This document shows positions 1 through 6,991 of a stretch of 16,824 bases of DNA, piece by piece. A program made the translations under genes and the position numbers. The stretch is from Candidatus Hydrogenedentota bacterium (GTDB taxonomy: Bacteria; UBA8481; J006), in assembly GCA_003697085.1 (NCBI GenBank), contig RFFU01000105.1:1-16824 (forward strand). Direction: 5' to 3'. The first letter of the stretch is position 1, and every line of letters starts with the position of its first letter. A model generated the notes under the pieces. That model was given only the letters and a program-made list of their open reading frames with translations, was not told the DNA's origin and ran no database searches.

Positions 1-51
1 CTGTAAACCCGCTGGCATTCGCCTTCGGAGGTTCGAATCCTCCCCCCTCCA
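1..51 (+). tRNA. tRNA-Tyr (GUA), 3' part only
   Basis: The window opens inside the anticodon loop: C-T-GTA-A-A at 1-7 gives anticodon GUA (Tyr). A class II long variable arm follows, with a GGC/ATTC/GCC stem-loop at 14-23. Next come the T arm (GGAGG 27-31, TTCGAAT loop 32-38, CCTCC 39-43), the acceptor 3' strand 44-50 and discriminator A51. The long variable arm together with the GUA anticodon is characteristic of bacterial tRNA-Tyr. A 3' CCA is not encoded, because the bases after A51 are GGT, so CCA would be added by nucleotidyltransferase. A36-A37-A38 is the context recognised by MiaA/MiaB for ms2i6A37, and miaB lies near the other end of the window. The D arm and acceptor 5' strand lie outside the window. 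Confidence 0.92.
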
Positions 52-272
52 GGTCACGCGGGCGATGCTTGAGAAGCAGTGCTTCCGGTCGGCCGAAGGG
101 GCCCTGGTGTTCTTTTCCGAGGGGAAAGAGTTGGATCGAGAAGATACTGGTCGAAGTTGCGAGTACGCGACGATGTAACCGAGGCACGAGTGGAGGAAGA
201 CTTTCCGGGTAGCGAAGCGATGTTGGGCGGGACCGCGGGGCCTCGTGACCTTCAGGGGGGAGGAGAGGGAAC
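52..272. other. Intergenic spacer between tRNA-Tyr and nth; nothing recognised
   Basis: No recognisable gene or RNA. One frame stays open from a GTG at 79 to a TGA at 274-276 overlapping the nth start. Its 65-residue product is rich in Gly and Arg and resembles no family I know. I see no clear terminator after the tRNA. The last part (251-272) is strongly purine-rich and supplies the ribosome binding site of the next gene. Confidence 0.5.
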
Positions 273-1079
273 TTGAGGAGTCAAGGGAAGAGCGGGACAA
301 AAGTGGGGGAGCGAACGCGGCTGAAACGGATATTGAGAGGACTCGAGAGGCGATACGGGAAGATCGAACCTCCTCCGAAACGAAAGGGGTTACCGCTTAT
401 CGTAGCGACGATCTTGTCTCAAAACACGACGGACTTGACCGCGATACGAGCGTATGAGGCGCTTCTTGAACGCTTTCCTCCCGCACGGAGATCGCGTCCA
501 AGAAGGAATCTGCCGCGCGACAGCGATGGTAGGATCGACAAGATCAAGATTCGAATGGTTCATGTCGCGGATGCGAGGGGGGAACCGAACTGGAGGGCGA
601 TCGAAAAGGCCCCGTTGTCGGTGGTGCGGAATTGCTTGCGCGTCTGTGGGCTGGCGGAGACGAAAACGCGGGCGTTGAGATCTCTCCTGAAGGCGCTCCG
701 GAAGGAAACGGGGGGGTATTCCCTGGAACGGTTTCTAGCGGGGTGCGATACCGATCAGGCTCTGGATAAACTCTCGGCCCTGCCCGGGATCGGGGTGAAG
801 ACGGCGGCGGTAACCCTCGCCGAGGGGTTCGGAGCGGATCTCTGTCCCGTGGACACGCACGTGCATCGAGTCAGCGGCCGCTTGGGTGTCGTTTCTCCTT
901 CTGGAGGCAGGAACGGAACGTTTCGGGAATTACGAAAGATCTTGCCTCCGGGTACCGCTCACGCCTTTCATCACCTTTTTCTCAGCCACGGGCGTGCGGT
1001 TTGCACGGCGCGTCGCCCGAAATGTGATTCCTGTCCGATAAGGCCGGACTGCGAACGCCGGGGACTGGAAGAAGTTTAG
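273..1079 (+). CDS. nth: Endonuclease III-like DNA glycosylase/AP lyase with [4Fe-4S] cluster
   Basis: A 268-aa member of the HhH-GPD superfamily. These enzymes excise oxidised pyrimidines in base excision repair and nick the abasic site. The helix-hairpin-helix motif LPGIGVKTA is at residues 170-178, with the expected catalytic Lys176. The catalytic Asp194 lies in CPVDTHVHR. Four cysteines in the C-x6-C-x2-C-x5-C spacing (C244, C251, C254, C260) form the FeS cluster loop. The N-terminal LSQNTTD (49-54 region) matches the LSxQxTD substrate-pocket segment. The start is a TTG at 273 behind a strong GGAGAGGG; a GTG at 303 is the alternative. About 36 Arg/Pro-rich residues (70-106) sit between the first helices and the NWRAIEKA segment, where E. 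coli Nth has only a short link. The gene ends 11 bases from the stop of the convergent M50 gene. The family is secure; a specialised substrate preference cannot be read from the sequence. Confidence 0.9.
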   Translation: MRSQGKSGTKVGERTRLKRILRGLERRYGKIEPPPKRKGLPLIVATILSQNTTDLTAIRAYEALLERFPPARRSRPRRNLPRDSDGRIDKIKIRMVHVADARGEPNWRAIEKAPLSVVRNCLRVCGLAETKTRALRSLLKALRKETGGYSLERFLAGCDTDQALDKLSALPGIGVKTAAVTLAEGFGADLCPVDTHVHRVSGRLGVVSPSGGRNGTFRELRKILPPGTAHAFHHLFLSHGRAVCTARRPKCDSCPIRPDCERRGLEEV

Positions 1080-1090
1080 ACCGCCGATCG

Positions 1091-1753
1091 TTACCAGATT
1101 CTCATCACGGCGGTGATGGCTCTTCCGAAGAGGGACGAGCCGGAACCGAACCAAAAGAGTCCGATGAGAATCAGGAAGCCGTAGGGAGCGATGTCATCGA
1201 GAAAATCCTTTCCAGGCCGGGGAAGGAGCCAATAGACGACCCGGCTTCCGTCCAGGGGGGGGACGGGTATGAGGTTGAAGAAGCCGTAAACGATCGAGGT
1301 GAGGTAGAGTGTCTGGAGAAAGAGGTGAGGGAGAGCGGCGAGGGAGGTCGGGTCGGCGGGAAGAGGAAGGATGTGGTGCAAAAGGAGGCAGACGGCAGCC
1401 AGGAGAAGATTGGAGACGGGTCCCGCCGCGGAGACGAGAGCGTGATCGCGTTCGGGGTTCCGGAAGGAGGCCGGGTTGACGGGGACCCAGGCCATTCCCA
1501 TCGGCACGTATCCCTGGACGGCGGTCAGGATCGGGAAGACGACGGAGAAGAGAAGAGAGGAGAGATCGTTCCAACGGATATGGCGGAAGGGATCGAAGGT
1601 CTTCAAGCCGGCTCTTTCCGCCGTGGGGTCGCCGAGGAAATCCGCGACGTAGGCGTGCGCTCCCTCGTGTAGTCCCATTTGTAGGAACCAGGACATAACG
1701 AAACACAGAATTGTCGCCGTGGAGTGTGACATCAGGAGAAGGAGTTTTTCCAT
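1091..1753 (-). CDS. Site-2-protease-like zinc metalloprotease, family M50
   Basis: A 220-aa integral membrane protein. Within the first transmembrane region it has the zinc-binding HEGAH motif (H29, E30, H33), an HExxH. The second M50 signature NLIPVPPLDG is at 160-169, where D168 would be the third zinc ligand. Several hydrophobic segments lie around residues 5-25, 64-83, 107-130, 145-162 and 190-204. M50 enzymes cleave substrates inside or near the membrane. This short form, without PDZ or CBS domains, is a common stand-alone type whose substrates are generally unknown. I take the ATG at 1753 because it sits directly before the first membrane segment. The frame stays open to a TTG at 1792, and neither start has a convincing Shine-Dalgarno. 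It is the last gene of the leftward cluster, 110 bases after the NnrS-family gene. Confidence 0.85.
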   Translation of the reverse strand: MEKLLLLMSHSTATILCFVMSWFLQMGLHEGAHAYVADFLGDPTAERAGLKTFDPFRHIRWNDLSSLLFSVVFPILTAVQGYVPMGMAWVPVNPASFRNPERDHALVSAAGPVSNLLLAAVCLLLHHILPLPADPTSLAALPHLFLQTLYLTSIVYGFFNLIPVPPLDGSRVVYWLLPRPGKDFLDDIAPYGFLILIGLFWFGSGSSLFGRAITAVMRIW

Positions 1754-1863
1754 GGAAGGCGACCGCGGCAAGGAAAAAAGGCGTTTTTTCAAATATCCGA
1801 TTTCTTCGGCGGATGGTTTCGATGGCGGGGGGCTCCGTTGTTACTTTCAAAAGGGTCGCGAAA

Positions 1864-3060
1864 TCAAGAGACGGAGGACTCTGTCAGCGGTTTGGTGAGA
1901 AGAAAGCGGCCGGCCGAGGCGAGAAAGACGATGTGCGCGGTGATCCAGAGAACGCCGGCCGTCCCGAGGAAGCGGATGTAATTCTTCCCCGTCCACGGCG
2001 CCGCGACACGGAAAAACATGGAAGCGAGAAGGAGAAGACCGAAGATCCAGGCGGGAGCGAAAGGCCGATCGACGAGATATTTTCTTCCGCCGTGGACGGT
2101 GATGACGCGTAAGGCCACAAAGAGGATCATAAGGCTGTAGCCTCCTATAAACGTCGTATGAAGGACGGATGGGCGGTAAGGAGGGGGCGTGGCGGCCGCG
2201 GCGGCAAGGCCCAAGGGAACGAACCAGAGCGAGAGCCAAAAGAAGAGGCGTTGCGGACAGCGAGCGGACGGCGGCTTGTGGAGACCCGCGACCAAAAGAA
2301 CAGTCACGAAAGTGACGGCGCGAAGAACCAGAGGCGCCGTCGGCGTCGAGACAAAGCACTGGAGAAAAAAGGAGAGAGAAAGACCGGTGAGTGCCACGGT
2401 GACGATCGCCAGGAAGCGGGGTTTCATTTTGACGGGGGGATCGGCCGGCATTTCGAGGATTCTTCGCCCCACGACGGGGGCGGTTCCGGAGATCAGAAAA
2501 AGCACAAAGCCTTGGGCGAAGAGGTCGGTACCGAGGGCGGAATACCGGAAGCGGATAATGGGGGCGGCCCCGGCACACAGAAGCCCGGGAAGGGCCAAGA
2601 GGAGGGGAGGCGGCGGGCGTTTTCCGGATCGAAGGCGGGAGAGAATCCAGAGGAACAGAAGGAGAAAGAATCCTGAGATCATGCCGGCTGTTATCGTGGC
2701 ATTTTGGAGAACCGGTGAAGAGAGAAGAAAGAGGGCGAGGAGGAGAAAGAGGAGGAGGGTCGGTGATTTCATAGGCGGAGTTTGGGTGAGGCGTTGAAAG
2801 ACGGTGCCAAGGAAGCCGGCGGCCGTGAGGCCGATGTATCCGACGATTTGAAGGAAGAAGTGAAGCGGGACGTCCCACGGAGCCTTCCCGAAGGAGAAGA
2901 AGACCCAGTGGGAGATCCCGGAGAGTCCGGCGAAGAAGCCCAGCGGAAAGAAAAGGCGGTACGGTTCTGATCGAACGAGGGTCCAGAAAGGAGTGCGGAC
3001 GAAACCTGCGGAGCCGGAATCCGCAGCGAGATTCCCGCTGTTGTTTCGTGGATATCTCAT
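1864..3060 (-). CDS. NnrS-family polytopic membrane protein
   Basis: About 398 aa, made almost entirely of hydrophobic segments (about ten to twelve helices), which is the usual NnrS length. The N-terminal RSEPYRLFFPLGFFAG resembles the RPFRPFFLxA opening of NnrS. The C-terminal HTTFIGGYSLMILFVALR followed by VITVHGG matches the family's H-x-L-x-x-G-x-G-x-M-x-x-x-V-x-x-R-V-x-x-x-HxG signature. NnrS proteins are haem- and copper-containing membrane proteins linked to nitric oxide or nitrosative stress, often near denitrification genes. No such genes are visible here, and the WHxHEM segment of classical NnrS is degenerate (only H in PLHFFLQ remains). The role is therefore inferred and could differ. 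The frame is open upstream to 3318, but that stretch reads as the opposite end of the kinase gene, so I use the ATG at 3060, 31 bases after the kinase stop. No strong ribosome binding site is visible. Confidence 0.78.
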   Translation of the reverse strand: MRYPRNNSGNLAADSGSAGFVRTPFWTLVRSEPYRLFFPLGFFAGLSGISHWVFFSFGKAPWDVPLHFFLQIVGYIGLTAAGFLGTVFQRLTQTPPMKSPTLLLFLLLALFLLSSPVLQNATITAGMISGFFLLLFLWILSRLRSGKRPPPPLLLALPGLLCAGAAPIIRFRYSALGTDLFAQGFVLFLISGTAPVVGRRILEMPADPPVKMKPRFLAIVTVALTGLSLSFFLQCFVSTPTAPLVLRAVTFVTVLLVAGLHKPPSARCPQRLFFWLSLWFVPLGLAAAAATPPPYRPSVLHTTFIGGYSLMILFVALRVITVHGGRKYLVDRPFAPAWIFGLLLLASMFFRVAAPWTGKNYIRFLGTAGVLWITAHIVFLASAGRFLLTKPLTESSVS

Positions 3061-3091
3061 ATGCGGAGACGCGATTCTGAAGCCGGGAATG

Positions 3092-4798
3092 TTATTCGTT
3101 ATGAGGGATGATATACGACGAACCGCCGATGAATTCACGAATCGGCGAGGTCGAGGGGATGAGATCCATATCGGGGAAATCGGCGACGGTTTCAAGAAGG
3201 GAAGTGACGCGCACGCCGCGGATATAGGGATCGAGCCGCCCTTCCTCGCGGAGTTTCTCGATCCATTCGCGGCTGGGGAACTGATCACCGATGGCGGTCT
3301 TGAGGGCGGGGAGTTCATAGGGAAGGCCGGAATTGAGGACGGCGTCCGTGGAAAAGATGTAGGGGATGATATGCTTCAATTCTCCCTTACGAACATAGGG
3401 CCAATGGGCCAGCGTGTGTGTCATCGGGTATCCCCGGTGCTGACTGTCACGGATCATCCGCCTCATCATACGTACGTCGGCCCATTTGGTGTATTCCCCG
3501 TTGGTATTTCGAATGACGTTCATCGCCTCGATATAGATCTTGAATTTATTCCGGTTCGGAACACTTGCAGTCAGCCTCCGGTAGAGACCGTGAAGGCAGT
3601 CGATCAGGATGATCTCATCCTCCTCGACATGAAATTCGAAGGTGGAATCCCTTCGGCCCTCCTTGAAGTTGTAATGAGGCATCTGAACGGACTTTCCAGA
3701 GAGGAGAGATTCGAGGTGTTCGTTGAGGAGATCCATATCGATCGCTTCGGGCATTTCGAAGTCGTAGTCACCGAATTCATCCTTCGGTTGATGTTCGAGG
3801 TCGAAGAAATAGTTATCGACATTGAGTTGTTTAAGTCGAAGCCCCTCGGCCGCCAACGCCTGTCCGATGATGACGGTCGTGGTCGTTTTGTTCGAGGAGG
3901 AAGGTCCCGCGATGATGACGACTTTGATTTCGTCCTTGCGGTCGAGGATCGCGCGGGCCGTAGCAGCGACATCCTCGTGATAACGTTTCTCCGAGAGATC
4001 GATGAGTTCGCGCAGATCCTTTCCGTGACGCCCGTAGATCCAGTCATTGAGCGAGAAGATCGTTTCGCATTCATGTTCGATATTCCACTGGAGGGTTCGG
4101 TTGACGATTTCACGATGAATACCGTTGTTTGTGAACTGCATCGGCGAGATTTCGCCGTTGCGAATCTTCCGGCGTCCTTCACGAAAGATCATATAGGCTT
4201 CGGCGATATCCACTTCCCCGATGTCCTTCAGTTCTTTTTCGACCATATCTTGAAGGTACTCCCGGTGAGGATAGAGCAATTCAGGAGTCGGTTCCGTCTT
4301 CATCATTTCGCGGGCGCGTTCGTGAAGAAAAGAGATGATCTGTTCTATCTCGTCTTCGTTCAATTTCGGGAAAAGGCCTTCGGTGTAATGGGGGTCCACC
4401 TTGGCTGTGCGAATCTCATCGGCGATGAATTTCCGCAGTTGTTCGTCCGTTTCTTCACCGTGCCCGGTGATCGTGTCCCGGAAGGTTTCACATATGGCGA
4501 AGGCGAGGCGTTCCGTCACCTTGGCTCGTCGAAGGCGTTCCGTCCGTTCCTCGGGGTCATAGTTGAGGAATTTGACTATGAAGTCGGACTTGAGCCAGGA
4601 GAGGTTGTAGAATTCGCGATAGACGCGGGCGGCGATCTTTTCGGCGTATTTCCGCGCCCGGAGATCATGGCTCCAACGGGAAGAACCCCGCACATCCTCC
4701 ATCGTCGAGCGGATGGAGCGGATGATCCGTTCGATCTCAAAATCCACGACCATCCCGCGCTTGTCGATGATCTTCAATACGGTATTCGGCAGGCTCAT
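3092..4798 (-). CDS. ATP-cone / uridine kinase-like nucleoside kinase fusion
   Basis: A 568-aa two-part protein. Residues 1-215 read as ATP-cone-type sequence. It begins with IDKRGMVVDFEIERI (11-25) and closes with DIAEAYMIFREGRRKIR (197-213), which resembles the AKAYxLYRxxRxxIR end of the cone in ribonucleotide reductases and NrdR. The kinase half begins near 290 with P-loop GPSSSNKT (298-305). It continues with VDNYFFD (327-333), KDEFGDYDFEMPEA (339-352) and NFKEGRR (377-383), and then the Walker B-like IILIDCLHG (396-404), all typical of the uridine kinase/phosphoribulokinase superfamily. The usual second Gly of Walker A is Asn303. The likely role is nucleoside salvage phosphorylation with a nucleotide-sensing front end (inference). 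The ATG at 4798 follows GAGGTGG at a good distance. The open frame continues to 4906, but that extension is low-complexity and lacks family resemblance. Confidence 0.82.
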   Translation of the reverse strand: MSLPNTVLKIIDKRGMVVDFEIERIIRSIRSTMEDVRGSSRWSHDLRARKYAEKIAARVYREFYNLSWLKSDFIVKFLNYDPEERTERLRRAKVTERLAFAICETFRDTITGHGEETDEQLRKFIADEIRTAKVDPHYTEGLFPKLNEDEIEQIISFLHERAREMMKTEPTPELLYPHREYLQDMVEKELKDIGEVDIAEAYMIFREGRRKIRNGEISPMQFTNNGIHREIVNRTLQWNIEHECETIFSLNDWIYGRHGKDLRELIDLSEKRYHEDVAATARAILDRKDEIKVVIIAGPSSSNKTTTTVIIGQALAAEGLRLKQLNVDNYFFDLEHQPKDEFGDYDFEMPEAIDMDLLNEHLESLLSGKSVQMPHYNFKEGRRDSTFEFHVEEDEIILIDCLHGLYRRLTASVPNRNKFKIYIEAMNVIRNTNGEYTKWADVRMMRRMIRDSQHRGYPMTHTLAHWPYVRKGELKHIIPYIFSTDAVLNSGLPYELPALKTAIGDQFPSREWIEKLREEGRLDPYIRGVRVTSLLETVADFPDMDLIPSTSPIREFIGGSSYIIPHNE

Positions 4799-5146
4799 CT
4801 TCTCGCCACCTCGAATCTTTCTGGTTTTTTTGTGCCGAGGAAGAACCGGGTTGGTTCCCTTCCGGCGGAGAAGATTACGCCATTCTTCCTCTGAAACACA
4901 AGGCAAAAGACCGGGGAGAATAGAGGAAAATGAGCGCTTCCTTCAGACAAAGGGCGTCCCTTGGTCGGAATATCCAAGCACAATCCGGGTGTCCAAAAAC
5001 TGAGAGCCCCACAAAGCCGTTTTTGCGGGCAAGATACCTGCGTTCCTTGGAAAGCCTACTTGCCGCAATGTGCTGCTGTTCCTGTTCCGTTCCGCGTCCG
5101 TCTGGGAAGGGAAGAAGGGAGAAGGGAAGAGCGGTGGACTTTCCGA
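4799..5146. other. Intergenic region between glycosyltransferase and nucleoside kinase, with inverted repeat and G-tract
   Basis: About 350 bases without a convincing gene. It holds the kinase ribosome binding site at its left edge. An inverted repeat pairs TTGCGGGCAAG (5023-5033) with CTTGCCGCAA (5059-5068), leaving one bulged base; a short TTCCTTGGAA palindrome (5043-5052) sits in the loop. A polypurine tract on the + strand (5104-5130) contains four GGG runs. The inverted repeat lacks a U-run on the correct side for a leftward terminator. A leftward promoter for the kinase should lie here, but I cannot pick a convincing -35/-10 pair. Confidence 0.5.
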
Positions 5147-6262
5147 TTAAGATCGCGCGAATTCGGCGATCCGGGCTGTGATGATCTCGGCACCATTTTC
5201 GCGGCTCGGTTCTCCAGGCGGAGTTTGAAGCAAGGCGTCGATCTTTTTCAGCCAGGTACCGTTATGAAGAGAACGGAGTGCGATCTTGCGGGACGGAACG
5301 CGGCCTTTCAGATAGCGAACCAGGAACGGTGATTCAGGGAATGTTTCCCGGGGAATGAAGGCGAAACGCTTCCCCATCCCGATCACCTCGCTGATCGTGC
5401 TGTAGCCGACTTTTCCGACGACGAGGTCGGCGGCATTGACGAGATCGGGGTGATAGTAAGGAGTGTGATGGGGAAGTTTGACGAGGAAGCCGTCGTGGAT
5501 CGTGCGCGGCGCGGTGCCGGGGAGCAGGAAATGAATCTTTCGACTACGGGCGAAAGAGGCGATCTTTTCGAGCGGGTAGCGGGAAGGGAAACCTCCAAGC
5601 GAAACCAGAACGCAGCGATCGGTTCGGCGGAGGCGGAGAATGTTGCGGACTGTGCGTTGCGAGGTTCGGGGAGGCCGCCAGACCGGATGAGTGGTGAAAT
5701 GCCCCCGGCCGGTGCCGCAGAAGGGTTCGGTACGGATGCGGATTGTGGCGGATCGGGTGAGGGAGGCGAGATGGGTGCGGATGGAGGCGAGGGGTTTCGC
5801 GAGGGCGGGATGGTGGCCGTAGATCCATTCCCAGGTGAAATTTTCGACGAGGACGGAAGGAATTTGGAGTCGGCGGGCGACCGCGATACCGAGGGGAGAT
5901 ATATCGCAGAGAAGAAGCGCGGGGCGGAATCGTTTCACGAGACGGGCGGCATTTTCGATACGCCAGTGTTTGAGGGGATAGAAAGCATCGAGGCGGCGGA
6001 GGCTTCGGGGGATGTCCTCGTGGAAGGCGTCTTTTTGAACGAGGCCGACGTCAGTGACGAGGCGATGGTAGGAAAGGTTCGTGGTGGGCAAGGATTCTCG
6101 GAAGAACCAGAATGGGACTGTGGTGAGGACATGGCATTCGAGCGCGGAGAGCCGAGCGCGGAGGAAATGGAGGATTGCGCAGGCACGCGCCGCGTGCCCG
6201 AAGCCGTGCGGAGACACAAAGACGCCGAGGCGAAGGGAGGATGAGTATTTCCGCGTTTTCAT
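5147..6262 (-). CDS. GT-B fold glycosyltransferase (MurG / glycosyltransferase 28-like)
   Basis: A 371-aa soluble protein with the two-domain pattern of GT-B enzymes. The N-terminal SPHGFGHAAR (17-26) is the glycine-rich acceptor-side loop, close to the GHGFGHATR motif of the domain found in L-arabinokinases and in MurG-like transferases. The C-terminal half has VLVSLGGFPSRYP (218-230) and then the donor-binding stretch YYHPDLVNAADLVVGK (269-284) with GYSTISEV (286-293). This matches the 'sky-pxxxxPADLVxxRPGxxTxxE' region that holds the nucleotide-sugar. The donor and acceptor cannot be told from sequence. It may follow the small orphan gene in one transcript, with a gap of 91 bases. The ATG at 6262 lacks a visible Shine-Dalgarno, but no better start precedes the SPHGFGH loop. 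Confidence 0.72.
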   Translation of the reverse strand: MKTRKYSSSLRLGVFVSPHGFGHAARACAILHFLRARLSALECHVLTTVPFWFFRESLPTTNLSYHRLVTDVGLVQKDAFHEDIPRSLRRLDAFYPLKHWRIENAARLVKRFRPALLLCDISPLGIAVARRLQIPSVLVENFTWEWIYGHHPALAKPLASIRTHLASLTRSATIRIRTEPFCGTGRGHFTTHPVWRPPRTSQRTVRNILRLRRTDRCVLVSLGGFPSRYPLEKIASFARSRKIHFLLPGTAPRTIHDGFLVKLPHHTPYYHPDLVNAADLVVGKVGYSTISEVIGMGKRFAFIPRETFPESPFLVRYLKGRVPSRKIALRSLHNGTWLKKIDALLQTPPGEPSRENGAEIITARIAEFARS

Positions 6263-6353
6263 TGGAGAGGAAATCTACGGCGGATAGGGAGGGAGGGAAA
6301 GCAAAAAGGGGCTCTTCGGTGGCGGAAATTCTGATGTCGTTCGAGCGACGGAT

Positions 6354-6680
6354 TCAGGCTTCGACGTCGACGTGCTTTTCGGCGGGAAGGCCGGGCATGG
6401 TCGGTTCCGTTAAGGACGGTTTCGCGGTCGGGTCCGGGTGGAGACGTTGTGCCAGGGGAGTGGGCACGGTGTAGGGAAGGTTGAGTTCGACGGAATAAAG
6501 TTTGGGAGGTTCGGGTTGAGCGGAACCGGTGTCGGATTTGGTGGAGACATATTCCGTGGCGGGGGAAGAATCGGTGGAGACGACGTCTTCAGAGGTGGCC
6601 TTCCGCGCGGAGCGAGGACGCATGGGGTAGGTTCCGTTGTCGAATCCGTTCGACGGATTGGATACCGTGAATGCCTCCAT
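6354..6680 (-). CDS. Small proline-rich hypothetical protein
   Basis: A 108-aa open frame that I do not recognise. It has a textbook ribosome binding site on the - strand (AAGGAGG, with nine bases between it and the ATG at 6680), which is the best evidence that it is translated. The product has no Cys or Trp and no membrane segment or signal peptide. It carries 16 prolines and is rich in Ser/Thr, so it is probably largely disordered. The middle (VVSTDSSPATEYVSTKSD) is Ser/Thr-rich, and the C-terminal third (LPYTVPTPLAQRLHPDP and onward) is Pro-rich and looks the most constrained. It lies upstream of the glycosyltransferase on the same strand and divergent from the secreted CFI-box-like protein. 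Function unknown. Confidence 0.6.
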   Translation of the reverse strand: MEAFTVSNPSNGFDNGTYPMRPRSARKATSEDVVSTDSSPATEYVSTKSDTGSAQPEPPKLYSVELNLPYTVPTPLAQRLHPDPTAKPSLTEPTMPGLPAEKHVDVEA

Positions 6681-6991
6681 CGTCTGATCCCTCCTTGGAT
6701 CGTGTTTCGTTCTTATTTCCTATATCGGCATTCGTGAGGCGATTTTTAACCGCGGGGAATCTTTTCAGAGGGAAAAATCAGAGAAAAAAGGGTGTTTTTT
6801 TTCAGAATATTTCCATTGACTTCGGTTGGAAATCCGTATGGAATTTCACTTAAACAGGATCGGCTGAGGGGAGGATATGGAACCGAGAACCGGCGGGCTG
6901 TAGGTCAGGTCGCGGAGAGGCGGGCTCTGCCGGGAAGGCGGTTTATTCGGGGACATATCTTACCTGGCGAAAGAAAAAGGAGGTAAACGGC
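6681..6991. promoter_or_regulatory. Divergent intergenic region with promoters for both flanking genes
   Basis: This is a 311-base AT-richer stretch between two divergently transcribed genes, so promoters in both directions are expected. Rightward, TTGACT (6816-6821) is followed by TATGGA (6837-6842, spacing 15) or TGGAAT (6839-6844, spacing 17). The -35 is good and the -10 poor. Leftward candidates are weak: a TTAAAA and a GATATA element on the - strand within about 6725-6760. Both ends carry strong Shine-Dalgarno sequences, AAGGAGG before 6680 on the - strand and AAGGAGG before 6992 on the + strand. Long A and T runs (6775-6803) could bend the DNA. A rightward transcript would have a 5' leader of about 140 bases. 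Confidence 0.4.

Noticed and set aside
79-276. A 65-codon frame between tRNA-Tyr and nth, ending in overlap with the nth start
   Set aside because: Its GTG start has no good Shine-Dalgarno, the product is Gly/Arg-rich without family resemblance, and a stop overlapping TTGA is expected by chance.
3061-3318. N-terminal extension of the NnrS-family protein by 86 residues
   Set aside because: It would overlap the 3' end of the kinase gene by over 200 bases, and it is Ser/Pro/Arg-rich, as expected of a frame shadow.
2993-4894. A 633-codon open frame on the + strand opposite the nucleoside kinase
   Set aside because: The - strand product has clear kinase and ATP-cone motifs and a ribosome binding site. 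The + strand product shows no family resemblance and mirrors the codon bias of the opposite gene.
4799-4906. N-terminal extension of the nucleoside kinase by 36 residues
   Set aside because: The internal ATG at 4798 has the Shine-Dalgarno and begins right at the ATP-cone. The extension is basic and low-complexity.
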